The notes below the pieces were generated by a model. It had not been told where the DNA came from. It ran no database searches and saw only the letters and a program-made list of their open reading frames with translations. The position numbers and the translations under genes are program-made. Shown in pieces: positions 37,034-46,104 of a stretch of DNA of 64,000 bases. Source of the stretch: Sinorhizobium mexicanum (GTDB taxonomy: Bacteria > Pseudomonadota > Alphaproteobacteria > Rhizobiales > Rhizobiaceae); assembly GCF_013488225.1 (NCBI RefSeq), contig NZ_CP041241.1, positions 62,001-126,000 on the forward strand, written 5' to 3'. Numbering within the stretch: position 1 is the stretch's first letter; each line of letters begins with the position of its first letter.

Positions 37034-37663
37034 CTAATCGAGGGACGTCAGTCTCAGATACGGCTTCAACTTCCGGAAACCCTGAGGAAACAGGCGAGCC
37101 GCCTCCTCATCGGAAAGCTTGGGAGAGATCACGACCTCGTCACCCGAGTTCCAGTTTACCGGCGTCGAAACGCCACGGCTTGCCGTCAATTGCAGGCTGT
37201 CGATCGCGCGGAGGATTTCCTGGAAGTTTCGGCCGGTGCTCGGAGGATAGGTCAGTATGAGCCGAATCTTTCGTGCGGGGTCGATGACGAACACGGCTCT
37301 TACAGTGAGATTAGGGTCGCTTTCCGGATGTATCATGCCGTAGAGGCCCGCCACATTTGCTTCGGGATCCGCGATCATCGGGAAATCCGGCGAATGGCCT
37401 TGCGTTTCGGCGATATCCTCTTCCCATTTGCGGTGAGATTCGACCGGATCGACCGAAAGCCCGATGACCTTCACATTCCGCTTGTCCCACTCCGGACGCA
37501 GCCGCGCGACCTCACCCAGCTCCGTGGTGCAGACCGGCGTGAAGTTGCGGGGATGACTGAACAATACGCCCCAACTTTCTCCCAGCCATTCGTGGAAGCG
37601 AATGTTGCCGTGGGTGCTTTCCTGTTCGAAATCCGGTGCGGTTTGGCCGATCTGAAGAGACAT
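37034..37663 (-). CDS. 1-Cys peroxiredoxin (Prx6 family)
   Basis: The 209-residue product reduces peroxides through Cys45 in the motif HPRNFTPVCTTELG. The long C-terminal extension (VNWNSGDEVVISPKLSDEEAARLFPQGF) is typical of Prx6. ATG 37663 has GAGGAA upstream; the frame upstream to 37699 has no such site. It faces a divergent LysR gene across 156 bases with a near-palindromic TTGCGGT...ACCGCAA box, so peroxide or sulfur-responsive control is plausible. Confidence 0.92.
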   Translation of the reverse strand: MSLQIGQTAPDFEQESTHGNIRFHEWLGESWGVLFSHPRNFTPVCTTELGEVARLRPEWDKRNVKVIGLSVDPVESHRKWEEDIAETQGHSPDFPMIADPEANVAGLYGMIHPESDPNLTVRAVFVIDPARKIRLILTYPPSTGRNFQEILRAIDSLQLTASRGVSTPVNWNSGDEVVISPKLSDEEAARLFPQGFRKLKPYLRLTSLD

Positions 37664-37728
37664 GGGAATTCCTCGCGTTGCTCGACAGCAAAATGGCAAC
37701 GTCGGTTTCCGCTGACAAACGAATTGAA

Positions 37729-37745
37729 TTGCGGTTTAACCGCAA
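37729..37745. promoter_or_regulatory. Putative LysR operator between peroxiredoxin and LysR gene
   Basis: A 17-base inverted repeat TTGCGGTTTAACCGCAA with the T-N11-A form expected for LysR proteins lies in the divergent promoter region, 66 bases from the peroxiredoxin start and 75 from the LysR start. Confidence 0.55.
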
Positions 37746-37819
37746 ATATTCTGCGCTTATTCCGATGGGCTGCTGGTAGCAAGCCGTCAAAGGGCTGACG
37801 CTGTTTAAGTGGGGCGGAG

Positions 37820-38671
37820 ATGGATATCAGCATTGCGCGTACGTTCCTCGAAGTGGTCAAGACAGGCAGCTTCGTGAATGCTGCCACCAATCTGAACATT
37901 TCCCAGACTGCGGTCAGCGCGCGCATTCGCGTGCTCGAAGAACAACTCGATCGCCCCATGTTCATTCGGAACAAGGCCGGTGCCAGGCTGACACCCGCCG
38001 GGGAGCAGTTTTTCCGTTTTGCGACGAGCCTCGTACAAGTCTGGGAGGCGGCGCGGACCTCGGTGGCGCTGCCGCCGGGGCGCGAGGCGATGGTGACGAT
38101 CGGTGCGGAGCTCAGCCTCTGGAATCCCCTGTTGAAGCATTGGCTTTTGTGGATGCGCCGCGAAGCCGCCAGTGTGGCCATCCGAACGACGATCGACAGA
38201 TCGGAACGCCTCATGGAGCTCGTGCAGGACGGTTCGCTTGACGCGGCAGTCCTATACGGGGCGCCGAGCCGTCCAGGCACGCTGGCGGAGCTGCTGTTTG
38301 AGGAAAAGCTCGTCCTCGTTCGCACGACGCCCTTGTCCCAGCCGCTCGGCCCGGAAGATCTCGTTGGCATCGATTGGGGAGAGGATTTTTCGGGGGGCTA
38401 TCGCGCGGCCTTTCCCGGCCGTCCGAATCCGGTGGTGTCGATCAGCTATGGTCCGCTTGCTCTCGATTACATCCTGGCAGTTGGCGGGTCGGGATATTTT
38501 CGGCGGGGCTTTATTCAGCCTTATCTCGAAGAGGGCCGCCTTGAGATCGTTCCCAACAGTCCGGAATTTGCCTACCCCGCCTATCTTGTTTCGTCGGCAA
38601 AGGCAGATCAGTCGATGTTGGATCGCATCCGGGCAGGACTGAGGGCTGCCGCGTCTGTTGCCGGCCACTGA
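37820..38671 (+). CDS. LysR family transcriptional regulator
   Basis: This 283-residue protein has the N-terminal winged helix ARTFLEVVKTGSFVNAATNLNISQTAVSARIRVLEEQLDRPMF and an effector domain that includes SLDAAVLYGAPSRPGTLAELL. It is divergent from the 1-Cys peroxiredoxin and most likely controls it through the palindrome between them. The effector is unknown. Confidence 0.9.
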   Translation: MDISIARTFLEVVKTGSFVNAATNLNISQTAVSARIRVLEEQLDRPMFIRNKAGARLTPAGEQFFRFATSLVQVWEAARTSVALPPGREAMVTIGAELSLWNPLLKHWLLWMRREAASVAIRTTIDRSERLMELVQDGSLDAAVLYGAPSRPGTLAELLFEEKLVLVRTTPLSQPLGPEDLVGIDWGEDFSGGYRAAFPGRPNPVVSISYGPLALDYILAVGGSGYFRRGFIQPYLEEGRLEIVPNSPEFAYPAYLVSSAKADQSMLDRIRAGLRAAASVAGH

Positions 38672-38727
38672 GGCAGATCGCTACGTTTTCCACTCGGCAG
38701 TACTGAGAGCGAAATTCGTCCTGGCAT

Positions 38728-39030
38728 TCATGACTGGGAGTCGTCGAGCTCCGTCCCGCTGCCTTCGCGCGCACGCAGCAAGACAGCGATCACGAGTTCG
38801 CGACCCTGCCTGCTTATGCCGATTCCGTGTGGTCGTTCCACCGCCAGTCCCAGCGCGATCAACCGCTCGCCGACCGACTGGGAGATGACGTGGTCGGGGC
38901 CGCGGTTTATCCGCTTCAGCGCGGTTTTTTCCTCGCTCGAGAGATCGTCCCAGCCTATCGGGGTGCCAAGCGGCGCGGGCGCTCCCTCGCTCCCCATTGG
39001 CACACGGTCAACTTTCGATCTCCGCCTCAT
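38728..39030 (-). CDS. Hypothetical small protein
   Basis: About 100 residues from ATG 39030 (or 90 from ATG 38997): a compact region DDLSSEEKTALKRINRGPDHVISQSVGERLIALGLAVERPHGIGISRQGRELV with the look of a small winged-helix fold (two helices, then a beta-hairpin-like IGISRQG). The frame is open further upstream to 39381, but that part is basic and cysteine-rich without protein character. No family is recognised. It is convergent with the LysR gene. Confidence 0.5.
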   Translation of the reverse strand: MRRRSKVDRVPMGSEGAPAPLGTPIGWDDLSSEEKTALKRINRGPDHVISQSVGERLIALGLAVERPHGIGISRQGRELVIAVLLRAREGSGTELDDSQS

Positions 39031-39436
39031 GCTCCATCGCCGCCGTGTCCGGCGCCTCCGTCGTGCTTTTAGCGTAAAGTTGCGGCCGGTTGCCCGCAAG
39101 CTGAGTTTCCGCGGCGTCTTACAGCACGGACATGACGGCGGGAAGTGTGGCGTTTTGCGCGCTACCGTCGCATGGAGGAAAGGAGCTTGCGCGCGCGGCG
39201 GCACTTTTTTGGCGCAAAGTTCGATTTGCCCAAATCGTGATTTCGGGAACAAATTTGTTGGACGCGATTGTCCGCTAGAAACATCATCTAAAATCTCGTT
39301 TCCAGCAGTTTCATTGTGTTTATCCCACAATATCCTTCGTTTGTCAGGTCTGGAACCGCGTGGCAAACATCCGCGCAGCAACCGACCATCAGGTTCTTCG
39401 CATCTGGGAATGGCTTCTTAAGCTGGAGGCGTGCAC
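39031..39436. other. Intergenic region upstream of cysJ
   Basis: About 400 bases, more AT-rich after 39200 than the flanking genes. It is expected to carry the cysJI promoter; I see no unequivocal -35/-10 pair. No RNA gene or repeat is recognised. Confidence 0.4.
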
Positions 39437-41275
39437 ATGACCGCATTGGAGTTTCCCGGCCCGGGGCTGACAGCCGACCAATGGAGCCAGATCTCGGCGC
39501 TGGCGACGTCACTCCGACCTGGCCAGGCCCTTTGGATCAGCGGATATTTCGCCGGGCTCGATCATGGCGCGCGCGCCCTTCACGGCGCGACCCCTCTGGC
39601 GCCGCATCTCGCCAAAGCGGAGCCAGCTGATGTTCTCGCCAGCAAAACCCGTTCCCTCACCATCCTCTTCGGCAGCGAAACCGGCAACAGCGCGGCTCTC
39701 GCGAAGAGGCTCGCCGACGCGGCTCGCGGGAAAGGGGCTGAGCCGAGCCTGGTCGACATGGCGGACTACAAGCCGCGCAAGCTGAAGGATGAACAGGATC
39801 TCCTGATCATCACGTCCACGCATGGGGAGGGGGAGCCGCCCCTTTCGGCGGTCGGGTTCTTCGAATTCCTGGAGAGCCGCAAGGCGCCACAGCTCGAGAA
39901 CCTGCGCTACGCCGTCCTGGCGCTGGGCGACACCACCTATGAATTCTTCTGCGGCGCAGGCAAGCGGCTCGATGCGCGGTTCGCCGAACTGGGCGCCAAG
40001 CGGCTCCGCGAGCGGGTCGATTGCGATGTCGACTACGAGGATCTCGCCACCGACTGGATCGAAAAATCCGTCGCCGCACTCACGCCTTCCTTGGGGCCTC
40101 CCGGCGAAGCAGCGATCTTGCCATCGGCCGCGCCGGCCGCGACTCCGATCGCGGCAACTCATGACAAGAGCAATCCCTTTTCCGCCCTCGTCATCGACAA
40201 TCTGGTGCTGACCGGACGCGGATCGAGCAAGGAGACGCGCCATATCGAACTGTCGCTTGACGGATCTGGCCTTGCCTTCGAGCCTGGCGACGCCCTTGGC
40301 GTCGCGCCCCGAAATGACCCGGCCGTCGTAGAGGCTCTGCTCTCGGCACTTCACCTCTCGGGGGAGGAGCCTCTCCGCATCAAGGAGCATGAGACCACGC
40401 TCGGCGAGGCGCTCGCCGGAACGCTTGAAGCCACGGCCGCCACGCCGCGCTTCCTCGACCACTGGGCCGAGATCACCGGCTCGAAGGCACTCCAGGCATT
40501 ACGAGGGGAAGAAAACACCGATGCGCGCGCCACCTTTTTGCGGGCGAACCACGTCGTCGACATCGTACGGCAATTTCCGGCCACGGGCATTGATGCGCAG
40601 AGCTTCGCCGCCGGTTTAAGACCGCTGCAGCCGCGGCTCTATTCCATCGCATCCTCCGCATCGGCAATTCCCGACGAGGTTCATCTGACGGTCGCCACCG
40701 TTTGCTATCAGCTCAATGGCGAAGAACGCTACGGCGTCGCCTCCGGTCATTTCTCGCAGCGCGCCGAGCCCGACACGGCCGTTCCGGTCTACGTTCAACC
40801 CAATCCGCGTTTTCGGCTCGCCGGCGATGACGCACCCATCATCATGATCGGAGCGGGTACCGGCGTTGCGCCATACCGGGCCTTCCTGCAGGAGAGGGAG
40901 GCGCGAGGCGCCGGGGGACGGGCGTGGCTGTTCTTCGGCGAGCGCAATTTCGATAGCGATTTCCTCTATCAGACGGAGTGGCAGGGTTTTCTGAAGGACG
41001 GCGTCCTGACGCGCATGAGCGTTGCCTTTTCGCGCGACGGCGACACGAAGACCTATGTGCAGCACCGGTTGATGGAACAAGCGCGCGACGTCTACGCCTG
41101 GTTGGAAGAAGGCGCCCACGTCTATGTCTGCGGCGACGGCGCGAAGCTTGCTCCCGACGTTCACGCGACATTGCTCGCTGTCGTCCAACAACAGGGCGGG
41201 CTCAGCCACTCGGCGTCGAAGGAATATATCGGCGCCATGCAGGCGGCCCGTCGTTACCAGATCGATGTCTATTGA
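39437..41275 (+). CDS. cysJ: NADPH-sulfite reductase flavoprotein subunit
   Basis: CysJ transfers electrons from NADPH through FAD and FMN to CysI. The 612-residue protein starts with the CysJ N-terminus ([15 protein letters not shown]). It then has an FMN flavodoxin domain at about 70-215 ([28 protein letters not shown]), the FAD motif RLYSIASS, and the NADPH domain with [30 protein letters not shown] and the C-terminal RYQIDVY. ATG 39437 is preferred to GTG 39431 for spacing from GGAGG. The partner cysI starts seven bases after the stop. Many alphaproteobacteria instead rely on a ferredoxin-type enzyme. Confidence 0.95.
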   Translation: MTALEFPGPGLTADQWSQISALATSLRPGQALWISGYFAGLDHGARALHGATPLAPHLAKAEPADVLASKTRSLTILFGSETGNSAALAKRLADAARGKGAEPSLVDMADYKPRKLKDEQDLLIITSTHGEGEPPLSAVGFFEFLESRKAPQLENLRYAVLALGDTTYEFFCGAGKRLDARFAELGAKRLRERVDCDVDYEDLATDWIEKSVAALTPSLGPPGEAAILPSAAPAATPIAATHDKSNPFSALVIDNLVLTGRGSSKETRHIELSLDGSGLAFEPGDALGVAPRNDPAVVEALLSALHLSGEEPLRIKEHETTLGEALAGTLEATAATPRFLDHWAEITGSKALQALRGEENTDARATFLRANHVVDIVRQFPATGIDAQSFAAGLRPLQPRLYSIASSASAIPDEVHLTVATVCYQLNGEERYGVASGHFSQRAEPDTAVPVYVQPNPRFRLAGDDAPIIMIGAGTGVAPYRAFLQEREARGAGGRAWLFFGERNFDSDFLYQTEWQGFLKDGVLTRMSVAFSRDGDTKTYVQHRLMEQARDVYAWLEEGAHVYVCGDGAKLAPDVHATLLAVVQQQGGLSHSASKEYIGAMQAARRYQIDVY

Positions 41276-41281
41276 GGTTCG

Positions 41282-43006
41282 ATGATGCCACTGGATCGCC
41301 GCCATGATCTTTCGCAGCCGCTGGACCGGCTCGGCCCCGACGAAACGCTTAAAGACCGCAGCGACCAGCTGCGCGGCACGATCGCTGCCGGCCTGGAGGA
41401 GGAGCTGACGGCGGCCGTACCCGGCGACGATGTGAAGCTGATGAAGTTCCACGGGCTTTACCAGCAGGATGACCGCGACATCCGGGATGAGCGCCGCCGC
41501 CAGAAGCTGGAACCGGCCTACCGCTTCATGGCGCGCGTCCGCCTGCCGGGCGGGGTGCTGTCGCCCGGGCAATGGCTGAAGCTCGACGAGCTCGCCCGCG
41601 CCCATGCGGGTGAAACACTGAGGCTGACGACGCGGCAGACCTTTCAGTTTCATCGCGTCCACAAGCGCAATCTCCGCGCCGTTATCCAGGGCCTGCGCGA
41701 CGTGGTGCTCGACACCAAGGCTGCGTGTGGCGACGATTCGCGCGGGGTGATGGCCTCGATAAACCCTGAGCTCTCGGCGCTGCATGCGGAAGTGTACGCG
41801 CTCGCCAAACAGGCCAGCGATCACGCGATCCCGAAGACGGGCGCCTATCGCGAGATCTGGTACGGCGAGGAACGGACGGGGCCGTCCGCCGGACCGGAGG
41901 AGCCGTTTTACGGCCGCACTTACATGCCGCGCAAGTTCAAGATCGGCTTCGTCATTCCGCCGATCAACGACATCGATGTCTATGCCCAGGATCTGGGTTT
42001 CATCGCCATCGCGACGAAAGGTCGGCTCGAGGGCTTCAACGTCGCGATCGGCGGCGGGATGGGCCGGACGGACCAGGCTCCCGACACCTACCCCAGGCTC
42101 GCCAGTGTCATAGGCTTCATACCCAAGGACAAGGTCCTGGAGGCCTGCGACGCGGTGATGTCGGTCCAGCGGGATTATGGCGACAGGGTCGACCGCAGCC
42201 ATGCCCGCTTCAAGTACACGATCGACAACAAGGGGCTCGACTGGACAAAGGCCGCGATCGAGGACCGGCTCTCCTTTCCCCTGGAGCCGGCACGGCCCTA
42301 TCGCTTCGTCTCGAACGGCGACAAGATCGGTTGGGCGCGCGGCGAGAACGGTCGCGAGCATTTCACCTTGCGCGTGGAGAACGGCCGGGTCAGCAACTTC
42401 GAGCATGTCGCTTTGCTCGACGGCTTGCGCGCCATCGCAAGGGCGCACAGCGGGATGTTCCGGGTGACCCCCAACCAGAACCTCATCATCGCCGATATCG
42501 AGCCGCAGGACCGGCCGATGATCGAAAGCCTGCTGAAGGAGTACCGGCTAACCGGCCTCAACGAGGGAAGCGGACTTCGTCGCAATGCGATGGCCTGCGT
42601 GGCGCTGCCAACCTGCGGTCTGGCGATGGCCGAGAGCGAACGCTATTTGCCGACGCTCGTCGGAAAAATCGAGGCGATCCTTGCCGTGCACGGACTTTCG
42701 GGAGAGCCTATCACGATCCGGATGACCGGTTGTCCCAATGGATGTGCGCGCCCCTACATAGCCGAGATCGGACTGACCGGCCGCGCGCCCGGAAAATATA
42801 ATCTCTATCTCGGTGGCGGGTTCCATGGCCAGCGCCTGAACAAGATGGTGCTCGAAAATGCCGGCGAGCAGGCTATTCTCGGTTTACTCGGCAAGGTCAT
42901 CGCCGATTTCGCGCGCGACCGCTTTCCGGACGAGCGGTTCGGCGATTTCGCGATCCGCGCGCGCTACGCCGCCGAGGTGAAGGAAGGACGGCACTTCAAC
43001 GACTAG
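41282..43006 (+). CDS. cysI: NADPH-sulfite reductase hemoprotein subunit
   Basis: CysI reduces sulfite to sulfide with six electrons at a siroheme-4Fe4S centre. The 574-residue protein has the cluster ligands CVALPTCGLAMAES and TGCPNGCARPYIAEI, plus TTRQTFQFHRVHKRNLRAVI and RKFKIGFVIPPINDIDVYAQDLGF. It has the E. coli-like arrangement in an operon with cysJ. A sulfonate pathway that should release sulfite starts about 2 kb further on. The stop lies beside a palindromic repeat. Confidence 0.95.
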   Translation: MMPLDRRHDLSQPLDRLGPDETLKDRSDQLRGTIAAGLEEELTAAVPGDDVKLMKFHGLYQQDDRDIRDERRRQKLEPAYRFMARVRLPGGVLSPGQWLKLDELARAHAGETLRLTTRQTFQFHRVHKRNLRAVIQGLRDVVLDTKAACGDDSRGVMASINPELSALHAEVYALAKQASDHAIPKTGAYREIWYGEERTGPSAGPEEPFYGRTYMPRKFKIGFVIPPINDIDVYAQDLGFIAIATKGRLEGFNVAIGGGMGRTDQAPDTYPRLASVIGFIPKDKVLEACDAVMSVQRDYGDRVDRSHARFKYTIDNKGLDWTKAAIEDRLSFPLEPARPYRFVSNGDKIGWARGENGREHFTLRVENGRVSNFEHVALLDGLRAIARAHSGMFRVTPNQNLIIADIEPQDRPMIESLLKEYRLTGLNEGSGLRRNAMACVALPTCGLAMAESERYLPTLVGKIEAILAVHGLSGEPITIRMTGCPNGCARPYIAEIGLTGRAPGKYNLYLGGGFHGQRLNKMVLENAGEQAILGLLGKVIADFARDRFPDERFGDFAIRARYAAEVKEGRHFND

Positions 43007-43007
43007 A

Positions 43008-43094
43008 ACGGGATGAGGAAGAATGCGCGCGTTTTTCCGCCCGCATTCCGCCCTGACTCACGTTTATGGTTTAGGTCGATTCGACCTAAATCAT
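43008..43094. repeat. Mosaic repeat (families A + B)
   Basis: Palindrome A (43008-43051, ACGGGATGAGGAA...TTTTTCCGCCCGCATTCCG) and palindrome B (43066-43094, centred on TAGGTCGATTCGACCTA) repeat the pair found at 2872-2976. They lie after cysI, between convergent genes. Confidence 0.75.
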
Positions 43095-43197
43095 CGTGAT
43101 CTGAGAACCTGTACATCTTCGCCCGCCCTTGTCGGGCAGGCGGTTCCGTCCACGTATCCTGGGCGTGCCGATATGTAGACGGTGTCCCCGGCCTCGA

Positions 43198-44343
43198 TCA
43201 GATGCCCTGCCCGTTGCCATGCATGATTTCGGACGGACCATTTTGCGACAGGCTCTTGGCCAATGTCGCGAGCAGGTCGGTTTGGGAAATGATGCCCACG
43301 ACCTTGGCGTCGTCGTCAAGGAGGACAACGGCGTGTGTTTTGCCATCCGTCAGGCGGGGGAGCAGGCCAATCGCGGGGTCGGATGGCTTGGCGGTGGCTG
43401 CGACGGTTATCGGCAGTTTGCCGTCGAGTTCCTTGTCAGCCAGCTCTCGCAGGCCGACTGTGCCCTGCAGCTTCTCATTCTCGTCAAGCACTGGAAGCGT
43501 GCGAACGTCGTGCTTCAACAACAGGTATCGTGCATGGTCGGGCGTTGTGTCGCTTGGCACGGTCACCACGTCGCGGGACATGATGTCGGCGCAAGTCAAT
43601 TCTCCCCTCTGTCTGATAAGGGCCTGCAGTTCGACTTCCCTCAGCAGGGCGTCGATATCCTCGCGGCTGACATCGAGTGTTTCATTCAGGCGTGCGATTG
43701 CCTCATCTATATCCTCGGAATTGAAGCCGACACGAAGCGCAGGCGGGGGATCCGCAGTCTTGTGCGTATTCACCGGCGCAGCTGCCGGTCGATGGGGATA
43801 TTGGCGGCGAGCCAAGCGATGAAACACCACGCCCAACGCGACGAGGATCAACGAGTTGATAGCCACCGGTATGAACGGGAACCAAAAGCCTGCGCGCGCG
43901 ACCGCGGCTCCACCGATTACCGCCGTCAGCGCGGAGGCGCCCCCTGGCGGATGAAGCGATCGCGTGAGCGACATGGCAAGGATCGCCAGAGAGACGGCGA
44001 GGCCGATCGCAAGCATCTGGTCCTTCACCAGATAGGCCACGGTGACGCCGATTAGGGCGGAAATGGTGTTTCCGCCAACAATCGACCAAGGTTGCGCGAG
44101 CGGACTGGCCGGAACGGCAAAGAGCAAAACCGCAGAGGCGCCGATGGGTGCGACGATCAACGGCAGTTGGGGATCGTCGCCGAAAATAAATCCGCAGACC
44201 AGGCCGGTGAGGCAGATCCCGATCAACGCCCCGAGGCAGCCGATCAAGCGCTCTTTTAGCGTTGCACCCGCCAGGATCGGCGAGAACAGCTTAAACTTGG
44301 GCAAATAGCCTGATTTTTGGGGAGGCGGAGGTGGGACAATCAT
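43198..44343 (-). CDS. HPP family membrane protein with CBS domains
   Basis: Of 381 residues, the N-terminal 180 or so form the HPP domain with four to five membrane segments, including the naming motif SLHPPGGASALTAVIGG. A linker leads to a tandem CBS pair at about 250-365 (CADIMSRDVVTVPSDTTPDHARYLLLKHDVRTLPVLDE; VVLLDDDAKVVGIISQTDLLATLA), which senses adenosine nucleotides. HPP proteins are implicated in nitrite transport in cyanobacteria and chloroplasts. Near cysJI, transport of another small oxyanion such as sulfite is conceivable but unproven. Confidence 0.88.
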   Translation of the reverse strand: MIVPPPPPQKSGYLPKFKLFSPILAGATLKERLIGCLGALIGICLTGLVCGFIFGDDPQLPLIVAPIGASAVLLFAVPASPLAQPWSIVGGNTISALIGVTVAYLVKDQMLAIGLAVSLAILAMSLTRSLHPPGGASALTAVIGGAAVARAGFWFPFIPVAINSLILVALGVVFHRLARRQYPHRPAAAPVNTHKTADPPPALRVGFNSEDIDEAIARLNETLDVSREDIDALLREVELQALIRQRGELTCADIMSRDVVTVPSDTTPDHARYLLLKHDVRTLPVLDENEKLQGTVGLRELADKELDGKLPITVAATAKPSDPAIGLLPRLTDGKTHAVVLLDDDAKVVGIISQTDLLATLAKSLSQNGPSEIMHGNGQGI

Positions 44344-44776
44344 TCCGGGGCGTCAGATGCAGTTGCTTATTTTTCGAGGCTTATGTGCCTATAAAACGGG
44401 CGAGGCAATAGCGCGGACGGAATTCTTGTGGGTCCGATCGCTTTTTCGGAAATTTGGCCGGTTACGGCAGGGTGCGATGACGTGGATCGGGCAGAAGCCC
44501 GATGATTCCGGGTCTATTCCGCGTCCATCCAAGCTGTGAAAAATCTTGTGGTGATCTCAACCGCGACGGCCTTTTTCCGGGTTCGCTCGGCTACGCCATC
44601 CATTTCGGCTAGAGCATCCCGCTTTCAAGTGGCATCACTGACGGCGGATAAGATGCTCTAGAATCAAAGTCCTAGAGCGTCCTTTGTGCGTTCATTTGAA
44701 CGCACGGCGCTCTAGGGGTAGAAGTTGGCACGCAAATTGCTGCGCATCAAACGACTACAATCGGGATGGGTGCAGC
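44344..44776. other. Intergenic region with repeats
   Basis: About 430 bases between the HPP gene and a small membrane protein. It holds two palindromic elements (44610-44660 and 44671-44716, annotated separately). The remaining part carries only short frames without protein character. Confidence 0.5.
44610..44716. repeat. Two palindromic repeats, one of family C type
   Basis: The first (44610-44660) has arms TAGAGCAT / ATGCTCTA. The second (44671-44716) has arms CCTAGAGCG / CGCTCTAGG around TTTGTGCGTTC-GAACGCACGG. That is the family C second palindrome with compensating changes in both arms, which argues that pairing is kept. Confidence 0.7.
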
Positions 44777-45070
44777 TTGGGCTTCGTCGACTTCTCCTCC
44801 GCCTTGATTTGGCTTGCTCTGGGACTGAGCGGCCCCGCGTTTCTCACGGCTTTTGGCGATAGGCCCGATAACTGGAAAACCGCTGCCGAAACGACTGTCG
44901 GAACCACGGTTTTTGTCGGCGCGTTGGGCCTGTATATCTCTGCCGGAGCCATTCTTGCTGCCACGATTGCTTGTCTCGCCGCACTCGCAGTCGCCGCCAG
45001 GTTTCGAGGAAAGAGGCAGCAGTTGCCGATGTTAGCCGCCTCGATCCTCTGCCTGGGCTTCTATGTGTAG
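44777..45070 (+). CDS. Small membrane protein, hypothetical
   Basis: About 97 residues from TTG 44777, with three hydrophobic stretches (SSALIWLALGLSGPAFLTAFG, TTVFVGALGLYISAGAILAATIACLAALAVAARF, LPMLAASILCLGFYV). No family recognised. The frame is open upstream to 44684, but that part overlaps the repeat and looks non-coding; the TTG has GGGATGGG upstream. It ends 32 bases before the converging comC gene. Confidence 0.45.
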   Translation: MGFVDFSSALIWLALGLSGPAFLTAFGDRPDNWKTAAETTVGTTVFVGALGLYISAGAILAATIACLAALAVAARFRGKRQQLPMLAASILCLGFYV

Positions 45071-45102
45071 AGGGTTCTTCCTCACCATATGCGGTGGCGC
45101 AG

Positions 45103-46104
45103 TTACCGGCCGATTGCTTCTATCTCCACGATCAAGGACTGCTCGACAGGAATTCCTTCCTTGAGGAGGGATTGCCTGAGCGCCTGGCGACGACGGCCGG
45201 GAAGCCGCGCGCCTGGTGCATCCGAGACCATGTCGGCCATGGCCGCGAAGCGTTCGAGGGTGCCGCTGCCGAACGCCGTGGGATCGATGCAGACAATCAA
45301 CTGGCCGACCCCGGGAGGCGCACCCTTGTCGTCGAAGAACGACGTTGCTTCGTAGGCGTAGTTGGCGCCGGTCAGACCAGCGGCAAGCAACTCGACCATC
45401 AACGCCAGCGCCGTGCCCTTGGCATCTCCGACCGGCGCCATGGTGCCCGCAAGTGCCGCTTTCGGGTCGGTGGTTGGCCGGCCATCCGCGTCGAAAGCCC
45501 AGCCTGGTGGAATAGCCTCGTCCTTCTGGTTGGCGGCCATGATCTTGCCGCGCGCCACCTTCGACAGCGAGATGTCGACGACGAGCGGATCCGCCCCGGC
45601 GATCGGTGCGGCGAAAGCGACAGGATTGGTGCCGAACAACGGGCGGTTGGAGCCCCAGGGCGCCATCGCGCCCGGCGCGTTGGCGAACATCAGGGCGACG
45701 AGCCCGTTCCTGGCGTAACGCTCGACGACTACGCCGGCGACGCCGCAATGGTGCGACCTGCGGAAACCGGCGAGCGCGACGCCTTGCGAGCGGGCGCACT
45801 CGCTGAGCGGTTCAACCGCGAGATCGAGCGCCGGGAAGGCAAAGCCGTTGGCGGCGTCCACGGCAAGGAGGGCAGGACGAGGCTTTTCAACGACCGGCGT
45901 CGCGAAGCCGTCGACCTTTCCGGCCTTGGCCTGTGCGGCATAGGCAGCGACACGGCGCAGGCCGTGACCGCCCTGGCCCGCCAGTTCTGCCTCGACCAGT
46001 GCGTCGGCGACCGACGCCGCGCTCTTCTCCGAAGTGCGCGAGCGTACAAGCGCACCCACAATGAGCGTATGGACCTCGCGAACATCAAGCGTAACGGAGC
46101 TCAT
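45103..46104 (-). CDS. comC: (R)-3-sulfolactate dehydrogenase, malate/L-lactate dehydrogenase family
   Basis: This 333-residue member of the LDH2/MDH2 family has RSHHCGVAGVVVERYARNGLVALMFANAP, the NAD(P)-binding GTNPVAFAAPI and DISLSKVARGKI, and GANYAYEATSFFDDKGAPPGVGQ. In known sulfolactate degraders ComC with SlcC interconverts (S)- and (R)-sulfolactate through sulfopyruvate, giving the isomer that SuyAB cleaves. ATG 46104 overlaps the slcC stop (ATGA) and has GGAGAGAA upstream; a longer frame to 46494 is antisense or out-of-frame DNA within slcC. Alone it could be a malate or ureidoglycolate dehydrogenase, but the operon context decides. Confidence 0.88.
   Translation of the reverse strand: MSSVTLDVREVHTLIVGALVRSRTSEKSAASVADALVEAELAGQGGHGLRRVAAYAAQAKAGKVDGFATPVVEKPRPALLAVDAANGFAFPALDLAVEPLSECARSQGVALAGFRRSHHCGVAGVVVERYARNGLVALMFANAPGAMAPWGSNRPLFGTNPVAFAAPIAGADPLVVDISLSKVARGKIMAANQKDEAIPPGWAFDADGRPTTDPKAALAGTMAPVGDAKGTALALMVELLAAGLTGANYAYEATSFFDDKGAPPGVGQLIVCIDPTAFGSGTLERFAAMADMVSDAPGARLPGRRRQALRQSLLKEGIPVEQSLIVEIEAIGR

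Noticed and set aside
40616..42448. 610-codon minus-strand frame opposite cysJ and cysI
   Set aside because: Shadow of the two sulfite reductase genes; no motif, and it crosses the boundary between two well-supported genes.
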